Source: Oncomelania hupensis (Eukaryota; Mollusca; Gastropoda; Littorinimorpha; Pomatiopsidae). Taken from it: 64,000 nucleotides of DNA. Position 1 is the stretch's first letter, and every line of letters begins with the position of its first letter. The stretch lies in assembly GCA_036898135.1 (NCBI GenBank), contig CM072512.1, forward strand, positions 38,563,145 through 38,627,144, given 5' to 3'. Positions 1 through 11,899 of the stretch are shown piece by piece. The translations under genes were made by a program, and so were the position numbers. The notes under the pieces were generated by a model that was given only the letters and a program-made list of their open reading frames with translations, ran no database searches and was not told where the DNA came from.

Positions 1-41
1 GTACGTCCCCTATATGCTCATGTGTCTGGGGACATTAATTT

Positions 42-43
<2 letters not shown>

Positions 44-90
<47 letters not shown>

Positions 91-95
91 CACAA
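44..95. repeat. (CA)n microsatellite
   Basis: A run of CA dinucleotides broken by one CAAA. Reading frames through it give only His-Thr repeats and are not genes. The 30 bases before it resemble, inverted, an internal piece of the solo LTR at 3,855-4,493 (the GTCCCCTATA...GGGGAC block near 4,085-4,116), so a small LTR scrap may lie at the window's left edge. Confidence 0.9.
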
Positions 96-229
96 AAGGA
101 CGCCGAGTCTATATTCCAACTTATCGAATCCCAGTTTGCAAAAACAAAACAGAACATAAACATCATTATAAAATATCAACAAAACTCATACATACAAAAT
201 GCCTACATTGCTAAATAATATCATAGGAA

Positions 230-490
230 GCCCCGGTGGCCATTTGGCAGAGAAAGCGTCCAATATCTCCAAGCTGACCCAAAAGACATCACACACAAAT
301 GAAGAGCTTTGGAAGAGTTTTGAAGAAAAACGTTAGGTGACTGGTCTAGTGAAGAAGAAGATAGTATAGTAGATTGATAGAAAAAAATAGGAATGAGAAA
401 GAACAAAGGAGAAAGACAGTGACAGTGGAAATTTAAAGCACTACATTTCCAAGAAGTGGCGAGAAAACCCCGGCACTCCCAAGGGGGATA
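230..490 (-). repeat. Interspersed repeat family R1, copy 1
   Basis: This stretch is recognisably the same sequence as 27,735-28,225, where the unit occurs twice in tandem. Shared landmarks are the CACACACAAATGAAGAG start, a GAAGAAGAAGATAGTA block, and AGGAATGAGAAAGAACAAAG followed by AATTTAAAGCACT. Read on the minus strand, all copies carry the same short open frame containing Leu-Ser-Ser-Ser-Ser-Leu-Asp-Gln-Ser-Pro. I do not recognise the family. Confidence 0.75.
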
Positions 491-540
491 GAAGAGTATA
501 GTGGAGAATGAGATGGGGAGAATAAGAAGAACAAGAACAA

Positions 541-870
541 GAAGAAGGAGAAGATGGAGAAAGAAAAAGAGAAGAAGAAGGAGAAGAAGAAAATGAATGT
601 GAAGAAAAGAAGGAGATGGACGATGACGACGACAAAAATGAAGAAAAATAAGAACAAGAAAAACCGAACAAACAAACCAACAAAAAAGAAAAATACAGAA
701 GAAAAAACAAGAACAAAAAGAACAGGAACAAGATGAAAAAAGAAGAAAGAAAACGAATTTGCATATGAAAGAGAAAATTTGCAGTCATGTTGACAACATG
801 GCAACAAATTGTGAGGAGAAGAAGAAGAAGAAGAAGAAGAAGAAGAAGAAGAAGAAGAAGAAGAGGAAGA
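541..870. repeat. Purine-rich tract ending in a (GAA)n microsatellite
   Basis: The plus strand is almost all A and G, with a pure (AGA)n run at about 813-866. Open frames here are poly-Arg, poly-Ser or poly-Phe artefacts of the repeat. Confidence 0.85.
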
Positions 871-1256
871 AAACTTCTCCGTCAAGGATTGAAAGAGGCA
901 TCTCGTTCCGAAATATCCGTTAGAAATGGTGCTGTGTGTAATTGTTTCCTCGTTTTTTTAGGCTTCGAAATTAAAACACACACGCACGCACACACAAAAC
1001 AGCAAGTTGTTTGAATTAAATTGTACGATAGCAGCAAATATAGGGTTTTGCATCATTTTTGACCGTCGTTCTTGTTTAAAACAAGCCTGTGATCAATCGG
1101 GTTACATGTTTAGTCTAAGTATTTAGTTAACATCTCACTGAATATCGAACTTGTAAAAATTTCAGGCATAAGCAAGCAAATTGTTTATGAATGAAACTTC
1201 AAAATTCTCTAATACTCAGCCTGATGCAAGAATCTCCAAACTTTCTCTGGAATGTA
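871..1256. other. Non-coding stretch, nothing recognised
   Basis: AT-rich unique-looking DNA with a short (CA)n run near 978-998. I see no exon, RNA gene or mobile-element end. Confidence 0.5.
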
Positions 1257-2007
1257 TGACGGCCTACTAGCAGCCAAAACCGAGAGTTACCAGTATCATG
1301 AGATAATTGAAATTAACACGTGTTCTGTTTAATTTACAGAGATACCGGTAATCCAGTGTTAATGAATAATTATCAATATTTGCCACGCCTTTCTAGAGTC
1401 AAAACCTGATATTTACAAATATCATGAGCTAATTACAAATATCATGGAATAATTACAATTATCAAGTGATAATTACAATTATCATTGAAAAATTACAAAT
1501 ATCTTCGCGTGATCCTGTTTAATTTTCAGTTTTCGCTCTAGCAATCTGTCTGGAAAGAAGTCCGCCAAAACCGAAAATTTTAATTTTCATTTGATAATTA
1601 AAATTTTTAGGTGTTAAGTGTGATTATGTCCTTGATACTTTTAATTATCACATGGAGTTTGCAATTATCAGGTTTTAACGCTAGTAGGCAGTCAAATATT
1701 TGTTAATTACTATTATCACCGATGCTTGTTAATGCACGTTATCATGCTAGTAAGCCGCCTCTGCCAGAATTAACCATGATTAAGTAAAACTTGTAATTAT
1801 CAAGTGAAATTTGTAATTATTATGGATAAATTGCAATTTTCAGTTTTAGCACAGTTCCAGTCGGACTGTTAAAGCCAAAATTTAAAATTAAACATGATCA
1901 CCAAAAGATAATTGTAATTTTGCAATGATAATTGTAATTATCCCTTGAGAATTGTAATTATCCCTTGATAATTATAATTATCAGGTTTTGGCGCTAGTTG
2001 GCTGTCA
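1257..2007. mobile_element. AT-rich fold-back transposon, TA target site (family F1)
   Basis: The ends are inverted copies: the left end reads TGACGGCCTACTAGC and the reversed right end reads TGACAGCCAACTAGC, both followed by a CCAAAACC block. A TA lies on each side (1,255-1,256 and 2,008-2,009), which fits a TA duplication. The body is built from repeated short palindromes of the type GATAATTACAATTATC, so each strand could fold. There is no coding capacity. A second, truncated copy is at 7,130-7,790. This looks like a non-autonomous element; a Tc1/mariner-type host is possible but unproven. Confidence 0.75.
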
Positions 2008-2009
2008 TA

Positions 2010-2343
2010 GGAGTGAAACCAAATGAAGACGGACGCAGGTGCAGATCGCATTCCCCAGGAGTCTTACCCTTGTCCTCAATTTCGACTTGACGTCGTTTCC
2101 AGACTCATCTATCAAAGGAAAGTCTGGTCAGTTCCGGTGCAGCTATGGCAGAGACGAAGTACTGGCTTAGCACTTGCAGAATTGTGGCGCGCAGTAGCAG
2201 CAGCAGCAGAAGCAGTAGAAGTGGTAGTAATTATAGTTGAAGCGCACTTCGTGTGTTTGTGTAGGTGGGTGTGCGTGTGTGTATGTGCGTGTTTTAGAAA
2301 GAGATAAATTATTCTTACATTCTTACACTCATTCCTTTGTGTA

Positions 2344-2412
<69 letters not shown>

Positions 2413-3150
2413 AGGGGTGTATGGAGAGAGAGAATGGAGAGAGAGACAGAGACAGGCAGAGAGAGAGACAGACAGTCATTATTCTGCACCCCTTTCTTTT
2501 TTTTTTCTTCTTTTTTTTCATATCGTGTAATCGAAATGTTTTGCTTGTAACAAGAAATTGTTCTTCTTGTCTCTTCAGTCCTTCATGCCTGGCAAGAACT
2601 AGTTGAAAGGACAGCCTCTCCGGGGCTAATGCTATTAAGTTTTATCCTCAAACTAAACCTTCGGCTTTGATTCCTCTAAATCCAAGTCAGTCCTCCTGAA
2701 TATAATCCCCCCCCCCCCTCCTCCATCTTCCCAGCCACGTAGTGAGATGATACATAGTGCTGCTACCGCTATGCTATCGGGGATCCATTCTTCTTGGTTG
2801 ATGCCATTGTGCCCCTACTCAATGCTAAAAGAACTGATCAGCCCTGCCCCTCGAAAGTTTCTCCAAGTTGCAAAATTATTACACAACCACCGCACTGAAT
2901 TTTAGACAATTTGCGATCTCCGTAGAGACTTATAGGGACACTGAGATATCGATAGTTAATGTTGATCAATCTTTCATTAGCTGACCGTAAACAATTAAAC
3001 AACTCATTGCAAATATGAGTTTAATCTAGACGGACCGTACTAACCCCTTCCTCCCCCCTCCCGCCCCCCACTATATTTTCCTTCTAGCTTTCTGCAAATC
3101 GTCTAATATTAAGTATTAGCCAAATCCATTGCTGTTGCTCTTATTTTGTC
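2010..3150. other. Intergenic DNA with simple repeats only
   Basis: Holds a (CAG)n-like run near 2,190, a (TG)n(AG)n microsatellite at 2,338-2,408, a poly(T) patch near 2,499 and a poly(C) run near 2,709. Open frames here pass through the repeats and match nothing I recognise. Confidence 0.6.
2338..2408. repeat. (TG)n(AG)n compound microsatellite
   Basis: A TG run changes directly into an AG run at about 2,363. The same dinucleotides continue imperfectly to about 2,475. Confidence 0.9.
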
Positions 3151-3159
3151 CATGCTTGA

Positions 3160-3560
3160 CTACGGCAAGAAAGGTCGCAATTCACCAAGGCAGCATCGGT
3201 GAAAGTAACAAGCTCTAACAACTGCACTAACGTTCTGTTCCACTGATAGGGATGCATCGGTCACAATGCCAAGATCTCGGACGCCTGATGAAAACGGAAT
3301 GGTACACTCTCCCACACATAGACTATCCACTGACACCAGATTCAGTGTACTCTTTGGGCCACAAAGGAGGGCTTCAGTCTTGTCCTCATTTAATTTTAAC
3401 AGATTATGGGACATCCGAATTTTCAACTCATTGTAAGAGGACTCCACCTTCCTTACCATCTTTGAGGCAGAAATATTATCAGGGCGGAACGAATTGTACA
3501 GACCAGAGTCATCCGCAATTAGTTGCCGTCCACGATCACTGCACACAGTTTCGCTGCGGT
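3160..3560 (-). pseudogene. LINE reverse-transcriptase fragment (CR1/L2-like)
   Basis: The minus-strand frame shows the C-terminal half of a non-LTR reverse transcriptase. It has an Ala-Asp-Asp-Ser box at its start (the position of the catalytic FADD/YADD), then Leu-Lys-Leu-Asn-Glu-Asp-Lys-Thr-Glu, then Val-Arg-Asp-Leu-Gly-Ile. These blocks occur in this order in LINE enzymes of the CR1/L2 group. The frame is short and lacks the fingers and endonuclease, so it is a dead fragment. Confidence 0.8.
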
Positions 3561-3618
3561 ACTGTTTTTAGAATCAACGTTGATACTATTAATACGCACA
3601 TATACAAATTAAGTTATC

Positions 3619-3619
<1 letters not shown>

Positions 3620-3708
<89 letters not shown>

Positions 3709-3722
3709 TAATAGTACTACTA

Positions 3723-3794
<72 letters not shown>

Positions 3795-3818
3795 ATAATA
3801 ATAATAATAATAATAATA
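3620..3818. repeat. (AAT)n-(ACT)n-(AAT)n compound microsatellite
   Basis: About 85 bp of AAT, then about 80 bp of ACT, then about 25 bp of AAT. Poly-Ile, poly-Leu and poly-Val frames through it are artefacts. Confidence 0.95.
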
Positions 3819-3854
3819 CATGCTTGATTCGTATCAAAACCGTACTTTCGAAAG

Positions 3855-4493
3855 TGTTACACTGTTGGTTTTTTATCAGTAGTTGATTCATCCCCGATGC
3901 TTGAATCCTGATAAGTGTAACTCCGATTCGTTTATCCACGCAACCTGTTCACTCGGCAACAAGGCAGGAGTCGTTGTATGAAGTTTTCCAACTTTATTCA
4001 GCGTACATCAACAACTGCATACAATCGCTCAATCGCTTTTTCACTTTCCTTATTTCAACTCTTAACTCTGGGAGTAAATTTACGTCCCCGGACACACTAA
4101 GCGTATAGGGGACGGGTGAACCACCCTCTTAACTCTGAAACAATGCGGCACTTATATAGTCTCTCTATACTCTACAGAACGTTCTAACATTCCAGCGTGA
4201 CGCAATTACAGCCAATCAAAATAAAATTCGTCATCAGAACTATGCACTGTCTTACGTCATACAACTTTCTTTAGGCCAGAAGCATCTCGTAGATTTATCT
4301 TCACGTTTCGATCGACAGTAAACATGCAACCCTAGAAACTTCTCCAATAATATCGACCAACAAAAATTATCAACATTATACAAAGCTTCTTCCAACTACA
4401 ACGCAAAATCAAATCAAAGGTAACTACACTCTGTTCTTGTATGCTTTGCAAAACAAAACGATCGGATCTACCGTGCGCGTCTCAAACGTAACA
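3855..4493 (-). mobile_element. Solo LTR of a retrotransposon (family L1, copy 1)
   Basis: Read on the minus strand the element starts TGTTACG and ends GTGTAACA, with the TG...CA ends of an LTR. A perfect 5-bp duplication, GAAAG on the plus strand, flanks it (3,850-3,854 and 4,494-4,498). Inside, in transcription order, are a TATA-type box (CTATATAAG) and further on an AATAAA poly(A) signal. The body is homologous to the inverted copy at 16,866-17,426, which has its own 5-bp duplication. No gag or pol is nearby, so this is a recombination-derived solo LTR. The family (BEL/Pao or Gypsy) cannot be told from the LTR alone. Confidence 0.85.
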
Positions 4494-4498
4494 GAAAG

Positions 4499-4691
4499 GA
4501 TTTATTTGGAGGAGAGGCGTGGGGGTGGGGGGGGGCGACACTCACTGTAATTTGGAGAATAATAAAGATACGCGACGCTGAAATTCGTGATCGTGGGGCT
4601 CTTGAAACGAGTTCCTGTTACCTGAACATTGCATGGCCGATGGGTGTAAGCCCCTACATAGAATTTTGTTTCACTATTTGCAAAGAAAAAT

Positions 4692-4728
<37 letters not shown>

Positions 4729-5178
4729 AAAACACACATAAACGCGCATGCACACACACGCGCGCGCACACAAACACACACACACCCTAACTCACCGACC
4801 ACCAAAATAAATTTTAAAAAAATAAAAAATAAGACTAATAATCCTGATCACACAAAATTCTTAAGAGTTTCATCTCGGAACGGCGAGAACAGAATTCTGT
4901 TCGACGTGTGTAGCAGTACGTACGTTGAGTTTGGCTTGCTACAGCTTGTCTCGAATACACTGCATCCAACAATAATTGATCACTTTGATGACAGTAAGAG
5001 AATCTGCTGATTTCCACTAAAGGGCCGGGTCTCAACTGTGTCCATTACAGACAAGATGCCATCATCAGTCCCTTCATCCAGTCTGACTGACCAATAACAT
5101 GCAATTTTTAACCGGTCATGGTCGCTACAACCAAAGATAATCTATCTAGTCATTGGTACAACTCAATTAGGGTACACA
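4499..5178. other. Intergenic DNA with a (CA)n microsatellite
   Basis: A (CA)n run at about 4,694-4,725 continues imperfectly to 4,790, and there is a poly(G) patch near 4,527. Nothing else is recognised. Confidence 0.6.
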
Positions 5179-5994
<816 letters not shown>

Positions 5995-6006
5995 GGAGAA
6001 GAAGAA

Positions 6007-6037
<31 letters not shown>

Positions 6038-6093
6038 AAGAAGAAGAAGAAGAAGAAGAAGAAGAAGAAGAAGAAGAAGAAGAAGAAGAAGAA
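5995..6093. repeat. (GAA)n microsatellite
   Basis: A near-perfect GAA/AAG run with one early TAA interruption. Poly-Lys, poly-Ser and poly-Phe frames are artefacts. Confidence 0.95.
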
Positions 6094-7127
6094 ACTCTGG
6101 ATAGATGAGAGACAGACAAACGCACGCAATAATCTCATCTGTTAGTATTATGTATGTCACCGCCAAATCCATTCCAAAGAAAGAGCGCGCAGTAGCGCGC
6201 AGTTCCGCGCCATGAAGACAGTCATGCTATCAGTGCTGAAGAGACTCTTCCCAGGAGTTGCTGTCCTCTCTCTTCCAATCTAAACAGTCTGCACAAGAGT
6301 GAATTATTGCAGGCAAACGAGTTACTTCAGACTGTGTGACTTTAGGCAGGAAACAAAGCGAAGACCTGCTTGAGACAAACCGTGTACATAAAACAGACAG
6401 AAATCCCGCTTTGTTCCGTTTTTACTGAAATGTGAATTATTGCAGAAACTAGACAAACAGTCCAATTGCACACTGGCGACAAGACTTGGTGTCAATAAAC
6501 ACGTAAAACAAACTGAATGATAATGATGGTTAGGAAGAGGTAAACAAATCTGCTTCAGACGAACTTTAGTGCAGCAAACAGAGAAGACCTAGTCAAGACT
6601 GAGTGTTACTAATGAGCATACAACAATAACACTTGAAAGATTATTAACGCCTGGAAAACGGTGGCAAAATCTATCATACAACAATTAAGCCACCCACACA
6701 CCCACACTTGCCCACCCACATACACACACCAGACACCCAACATACACGCCCAAACACACACATAATTATCAGACCCCGTAGGCCTACACCCTGAAAGAGT
6801 CTGGATCTTATCGTCAAGTTTCCTAACCCCTTAAATCAACCAACCACAACACCTCACACATTCAACCGCCAACTCCTTTCAATTTTAATGAAGTCTGTAT
6901 GTAATAATGAACATATAAATTAAGACGTCTTTATAATCTTTATATTTAGACTTATTATTACAGAACAACGAAACAGTTTCTTTAAAATTACAAAACAAAG
7001 TTGTACTTTATTTCGAATGTTGTTCTGGTGTTATTAAAAACAAAATTTACTTCTTTTTTTTCTAGGATCAAGATATAGAGGGTTCAATTGCAATGACAAT
7101 TAAATTCAAATAATAAAGTCAACGAAG
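6094..7127. other. Non-coding stretch, nothing recognised
   Basis: AT-rich DNA with an irregular CA-rich patch at about 6,690-6,765. I see no exon or element ends. Confidence 0.5.
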
Positions 7128-7129
7128 TA

Positions 7130-7790
7130 TGATGGCCTACTAGCGCCCAAATCTGATAATTACAAATATCGTGAGATAATTCAGGGATGTCGTTTGGGTC
7201 GGATCTTCGGCTTTTAGCCGAAATTTTTATTAAAAAGCCGATAAACTGTCCGTCATGTCGGCTCGCCGAGCCGAAGTTTTCACGGGTGAATCGGCTCAAT
7301 TTTGTCAATTTTTTGCGATATTCCTGTGCTGTACACTTGCAGTTTACTTTAGGTGAGGATTCGATAATTACTAAGGTTAAACCCAGAAACTCTGACAGTA
7401 TTGTGGTCTGTCAAGGGACAGTCTAAACTTTTTATTGTTTTTGTGTGTCTAAAATTTAAGAAAATAAAATTTCTTTTCAATGTTCTTATTCTACTCTTAA
7501 AATAATGTTTTATTATAAAGATATGCATCCACAGAACACCTTTAATATATGGAGGTGGAGGGTGCACGTTAACATAGTGAATCTAGTCAAAAAACTTGTG
7601 AGACTGCTTTGGAAGAGAGAGCCGAAACTTTCTGTAAAACGCCGAAAGTTTCACGGCTGTTTCGGCCAAATCGCCGAAGAAAAAATTTCCTAGCAACATC
7701 CCTGTAATTACAAATATCTTAGGATAATTACAATAATTATCAAAGGATAATTACAATTATCATTGCAAAATTATAAATATCTTCCCGTGA
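7130..7790. mobile_element. Truncated copy of fold-back family F1, interrupted by a hAT-like element
   Basis: The left end reads TGATGGCCTACTAGC after a TA, matching the 1,257 element, and continues with the same GATAATTACAA palindromic units. A hAT-like element interrupts it at 7,182-7,704. The repeat then resumes and runs to about 7,790, where the match is lost at a short (AT)n run. The right terminus is missing. Confidence 0.7.
7182..7704. mobile_element. Non-autonomous hAT-like element, 523 bp, 5-bp TSD
   Basis: Perfect 9-bp terminal inverted repeats (CAGGGATGT at 7,182-7,190 and ACATCCCTG at 7,696-7,704) are flanked by the direct repeat TAATT (7,177-7,181 and 7,705-7,709). Removing the element and one TAATT rejoins the host repeat exactly, as judged from the intact units near 1,417-1,445. 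CAGGG termini are usual for hAT elements. A 5-bp rather than 8-bp duplication fits the hAT branches that make shorter duplications. The interior has several GCCGAAA motifs in both directions and a CPSC-containing frame (about 7,187-7,426) that I cannot assign. Confidence 0.8.
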
Positions 7791-8094
7791 TCTGTTACAA
7801 ACATATATATATATATGGGGGGTGGGGGGGAGTTTGAAGATGAGGAGGAGGAGGGAATCATAGCCCTCGGGGAGCAGAGGCCAGGGGGTGGAAGAAGGGG
7901 AGGACCTGGTCGTGCTTCCCCTGTTAATATGTAAGACGAGAAGAATGTAAAATAGGTGTCTAGCATGCACATGAATGTAATTCCATGTACAGGGAGCACG
8001 TTTCACCCCAAAAACCGGACATCCGTGCAGTTGACCGCTAAAGACCCACCAGTATTTTTTCTCTTAGCCATAAGATGCAGCTTTAGAGACAGTC
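7791..8094. other. Non-coding stretch, nothing recognised
   Basis: A short (AT)n run and a poly(G) patch near 7,802-7,831, then unique-looking sequence. Confidence 0.5.
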
Positions 8095-8240
8095 ATGTTG
8101 AACGAACATTGAAGTTGAACGTCTAAACCCACACAAGGCGATTTGGCAGACGGGGATAACCAATCTTACTAGGGAAGAGAGATGGGGATGGGCTTTAGGG
8201 GTAGGGACTTAACTCAATACTGAACCACCAGCACTTGGCG
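8095..8240 (+). repeat. Interspersed repeat family R2, copy 1
   Basis: Shares an ordered set of blocks with 49,985-50,110: GAACATTGA, TTAACGT or TGAACGT, then GGCAGACGGGGATAACCA, then GGGTAGGGA, then AATACTGAACCACCAG or a close variant. It is a dispersed repeat, possibly SINE-like. No pol III boxes are clear. Confidence 0.65.
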
Positions 8241-8942
8241 ACCGCATTGTTGGATACATCTCGGCAAGATGGTGATCAATGCCAACAGAAATACAGTGCA
8301 CGTACCAGCTGCAGGAGCTGGTCAGGGTGGCCAAAGAATCCAAGACTCTTGGTCTTACATACCGCCGTTTTCAGATCAAAGTGCTAGCTAAGTTGTTGGC
8401 CAACCTGAGATTGTGCTTAAAATACGCAAGCGGTCTGGTCGTTGTTTCAGTACTAGTACAGTGGGCAGATGGCGTGACGTAGATGGCGTAAATTAGGATT
8501 GGATGGGTTTGTTGGATCCTATCTCCCCTTGTTGTGCGTTGTACTGCTCAGCGGCTGCCAACTTTTTCTTCCCTGAAGAAAGCAACCTGAATGTCCCTCG
8601 GATGGGATGAGAGTGTAAACCGAGGTCTAGTCTGTGCACGCACGCATTCCATCGCAGGGACTTACTGACGCTCATGTCCTAGAAGGGTGAGTGCCTGATG
8701 TACCCTACTACATCCAGCAAGCACTAGGTCCCCATCTCGCTCACCACCTTTTACCCTGGATTGTGTTAATTTTCTCCAACAATAATTGACACTTTTCTGC
8801 TATCCTACGCACCAACGGGAATCCCCTCAATGAAACATACTTCCGGTTTTTTTCTCCGCGTGTTTTAGTTAGTGAGTTATTTCCAAATATTCAAGAATAA
8901 TAACATGTGTCACTGGCCACCAGTATCGTACCCTCACATATT
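8241..8942. other. Non-coding stretch, nothing recognised
   Basis: Unique-looking sequence. The open frame at 8,279-8,482 has no recognisable motif and no supporting splice structure. Confidence 0.45.
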
Positions 8943-9178
8943 TTTTATTTTTTTTTTGCTGCAGTTTATTATCCCTTTCTATCGCCAGTGGCGCGCCTAA
9001 ACCCTACCTACCTAACATTATTTGTGAATTTTTGAAAAATATTCGGAAAAACATAACGCCCAGATGCTGGCTCGAACCCACACCTGTCAGGCGCCATTGG
9101 TTTCTGGCTTGTGGACAAGGCAAGTTAGTCCCGCCTTAGCCCACTTGGCCACAACGCTCGCCTAACATAGGTCAGTTA
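8943..9178 (-). mobile_element. tRNA-derived SINE
   Basis: On the minus strand a tRNA-like head carries an A-box region (TGGCCAAGTGGGCTAAGGCG, near 9,133-9,152) and a good B-box (GGTGTGGGTTCGAGCC, near 9,068-9,083). An unrelated body follows, ending in an A-rich tail at about 8,943-8,960. The cloverleaf does not close as a functional tRNA and the spacing is long, so a SINE is the better call than a tRNA gene. Confidence 0.7.
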
Positions 9179-9689
9179 CTTCGTGTTTTGTGAAGGTTGC
9201 GACGGCGAAGCTATGGAAAACTACAAGAGTCTTCAGGTCCTGTTTCACTTTCTGTCGATGATCGACGCACCTCCGAAGTCGCCACAAATACAGGCCTCTA
9301 CGATTGTTTTTTGCATCCTTTCACTGAGCATGTACTTCCTCCACCGTTTTTATACTTATCCCACTCGTTTTCTGGCTCTAACAATCGTCGTTTTCGACAA
9401 TTTGCCATATTTAAAAGTCACGCATCAAGCTTTGATAAAAGCAAAACAAGCTAGACCGGAACTTGGTTTCATGCTAGCCTCGTTTTAATTTATAATGGCG
9501 ATACCCACGAGTTTTTATGAGAGGTGCCGGAAAGTTGTGAATAGAAGAGCACAAAGTCTGTTGGTTCGGGCACTGAATAGAATAGAAACAACGTTTCCCG
9601 GGGTGTCCTAAGAGGCGACTAACAGGGGTGATGCCAGCACGACATCACTGGGCGAAAGTCTTCTACACACAAGTCACGGTTCCATTCCA
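9179..9689. other. Unassigned stretch with open frames
   Basis: Overlapping open frames at 9,183-9,488 (101 and 85 codons) show no domain I can name. The last part may be 5' sequence of the LINE that becomes recognisable at about 9,690. Confidence 0.4.
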
Positions 9690-11430
9690 ACCCTCATAGG
9701 TAAAACGGTTTTTAACACCCTTGATTGTGTCTATGGAAATATACCCAATGCTTTTAAATCTTTTGTTCTCCCCGCCCAGGGTAAATCTGATCATGACTGT
9801 GTTTATCTTGCCCCTGCTTATCTGCCTAAAATCAAATGTCAACCTGTTGTGAAGACTACAGTCAAAATGTGGTCCCCTGATAGCATTGAGCAGTTGCATG
9901 GTTGTTTTGATCAGAATCTGAATGTAAGCTTACTGATTGGAATATGTTTGTTGAATCGAGTGAGAGTGTAAATGAAGCCGCTGATGTTGTCTCTGATTAT
10001 GTAAAATTGTGTGAAGATTTGTTTTTTCCATCGAAGACAATACAATTATTTCCCAATAACAAGCCTTGGATATCAAGGTCGCTGAAAGCCACGCTGAATG
10101 AAAAGAAAGCTGCATTCCAATCGGGTGATCGAGCCGAGCGAAAGCACGTGCAAACGAAACTGCGGAAAGAAATGTTCGACTCCAGACGGTAGTACAAAGA
10201 AAAGGTTGAGGCGCAATTCGAACGCGGTAGCATGGCGGATGCATGCCAAGGGCTTAAAACTCTGTCAGGCAGGGAAAACCTAAGTCAGCACGCAGTGACC
10301 TCCCTCTAAATGAGCAGCAACAAAATTTAATGTCTGAAAATCAACACTTTTTATTGCCGTTTTGAACGCGATAATACGAAAGATAACGTCGAAGAGATCA
10401 TAACGCGTTTGAAAGAAAATACCGATGCTGATCACAGTGACTTTGATATCGATGGCGAACAGTAAGATCAGTGTTTCAAAAACTGAATGTAAAGAAGGTT
10501 GTAGGCCCCGATGGCATTGGAGGGCGGACCTTGAGGTGGTGCGCAGCACAGCTGTGCGTAGTGTTTAGCCAGCTGTTTTCCTGGTCCCTGCGTGACTGTG
10601 TCGTGCCCAGTGTGTGTAAAACGCACTCTGTCATCTCACCCATCCCCAAGATCTCCCGACCCAAGCAGTTAAATGACTATCGCCCCGTAGCCCTCACATC
10701 CATAGCCATGAAATGTTTCGAAAAAATTCTCTCTCGTCTACTCTTTCACACTCAGCCCTTCTCTGACCCCCTACAGTTTGCCTACAAACCCAATCGCAGC
10801 ATCGAAGACGCAACTCTTACCCTCCTTCACAGTGCCTGCACCCACCTAGAGATCCCCAACTCCTTTGTCCGCGTCCTCTTAATCGATTTCTGTTCTGCTT
10901 TCAATACTATCCAACCTCATCTCATGGCCCAGAAGCTCCTTTCTTACCCTGTACCCTCCAAACTCGTCCTTTGGATAGTTAAATTTCTTGTCAATAGGTC
11001 CCAGGCTGTCCGCTTTCACTCTGCTCTTTCCTCTGTCAAGCAAACCTCTGTTGGTGTGCCCCAGGGCACTGTGATTTCGCCGGTACTTTTTACGTTGTAT
11101 ACCGACGACTGCCGTGGCTCTGACACCTGTTCGGTTATAAAGTACTCGGACGACTCGGCCCTGGTGGACATATCAAATTCAGAATTCTCAGTAGATCTAC
11201 TTCTCATCTGTCGAAGTCTTCAGCGCCTGGTGCAAGGAAAACTACCTTGACTTAAACGCAAAGAAAATAAAAGAGCTAATCGTTGATTTCCGCCGCAACC
11301 CCGCACCCCATCCCCGCTCTCGTCATTAGCGGTGCTACAGTAAGAGGGTCACAGAGTACAAGTAGTACCTTGACACCATCGAAGACAATGTAGGTCCCAC
11401 AAATGTTCAGGCACAGACTATGCAAGCACA
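9690..11430 (+). mobile_element. Decayed 5'-truncated LINE (jockey/CR1-like)
   Basis: Translation starts at the end of an apurinic endonuclease domain (Lys-Ser-Asp-His-Asp, with the terminal catalytic His). It passes through a linker and enters a reverse transcriptase at 10,471-11,250. Fingers and palm blocks are clear: Asn-Asp-Tyr-Arg-Pro-Val-Ala-Leu-Thr, then Ile-Asp-Phe-Cys-Ser-Ala-Phe-Asn-Thr (catalytic Asp), then Gly-Val-Pro-Gln-Gly-Thr-Val-Ile-Ser-Pro, then Tyr-Ser-Asp-Asp in place of YADD. Frameshifts near 9,920 and 11,200 and a stop near 10,190 break it. Past 11,250 the frame continues with Asn-Tyr-Leu-Asp-Leu-Asn and fades by 11,430. Confidence 0.85.
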
Positions 11431-11899
11431 GATGCATTAGAGATGATTAGGAATAAAATTCAACTAGAGTAGAGCACAAGAGAAATACGTCCTCTTCACA
11501 CAATTGTCACCAGTCGTGTGTGGACCCGGTATTGATTACACGCAAATTGAATATTTCTTGGTATACTTTTATCATGTTTTACTGTCTACTGTTTACTGTT
11601 GTTATACTGTCCTCCTTTATCGTCTCGTAACATTTTTATGTGGCGCCACGTGTGAATTTCTCTGTGATTGAGAAAGTGATCGTATTCGTATTTGTAGCGA
11701 CCACGTGCTCGGGGCCAAGGCAAGCCACACTGTACTCGTGGATTTCGGCTGTGGCCAACAGCCTGGAGATGATTGGGCCCTGCCTGGTCTTTCTTGCCTA
11801 AGACACACTGCATGATGAAAAGAACCACTCACTCCATACCGAATCGGTCGTCGCCCGGACCGCGCCTTCCGTTGGCCACCAAGACGGAGGTGATAAGTG
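11431..11899. other. Non-coding stretch, possible 5' region of the next LINE
   Basis: No exon is recognised. The sequence runs into the endonuclease piece without a visible boundary. Confidence 0.4.

Noticed and set aside
433..1014. Long open frames rich in Ser, Phe, Lys or Arg on both strands
   Set aside because: They run through the purine-rich tract and (GAA)n repeat; composition alone explains them.
3252..3939. Frames of 116-191 codons with poly-Ile, poly-Leu and poly-Val
   Set aside because: Products of the (AAT)n/(ACT)n microsatellite; the only real signal nearby is the antisense LINE fragment.
9183..9488. 101-codon frame as a gene
   Set aside because: It has hydrophobic stretches but no recognisable domain. 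An overlapping frame is equally long and it lies next to decayed retroposons.
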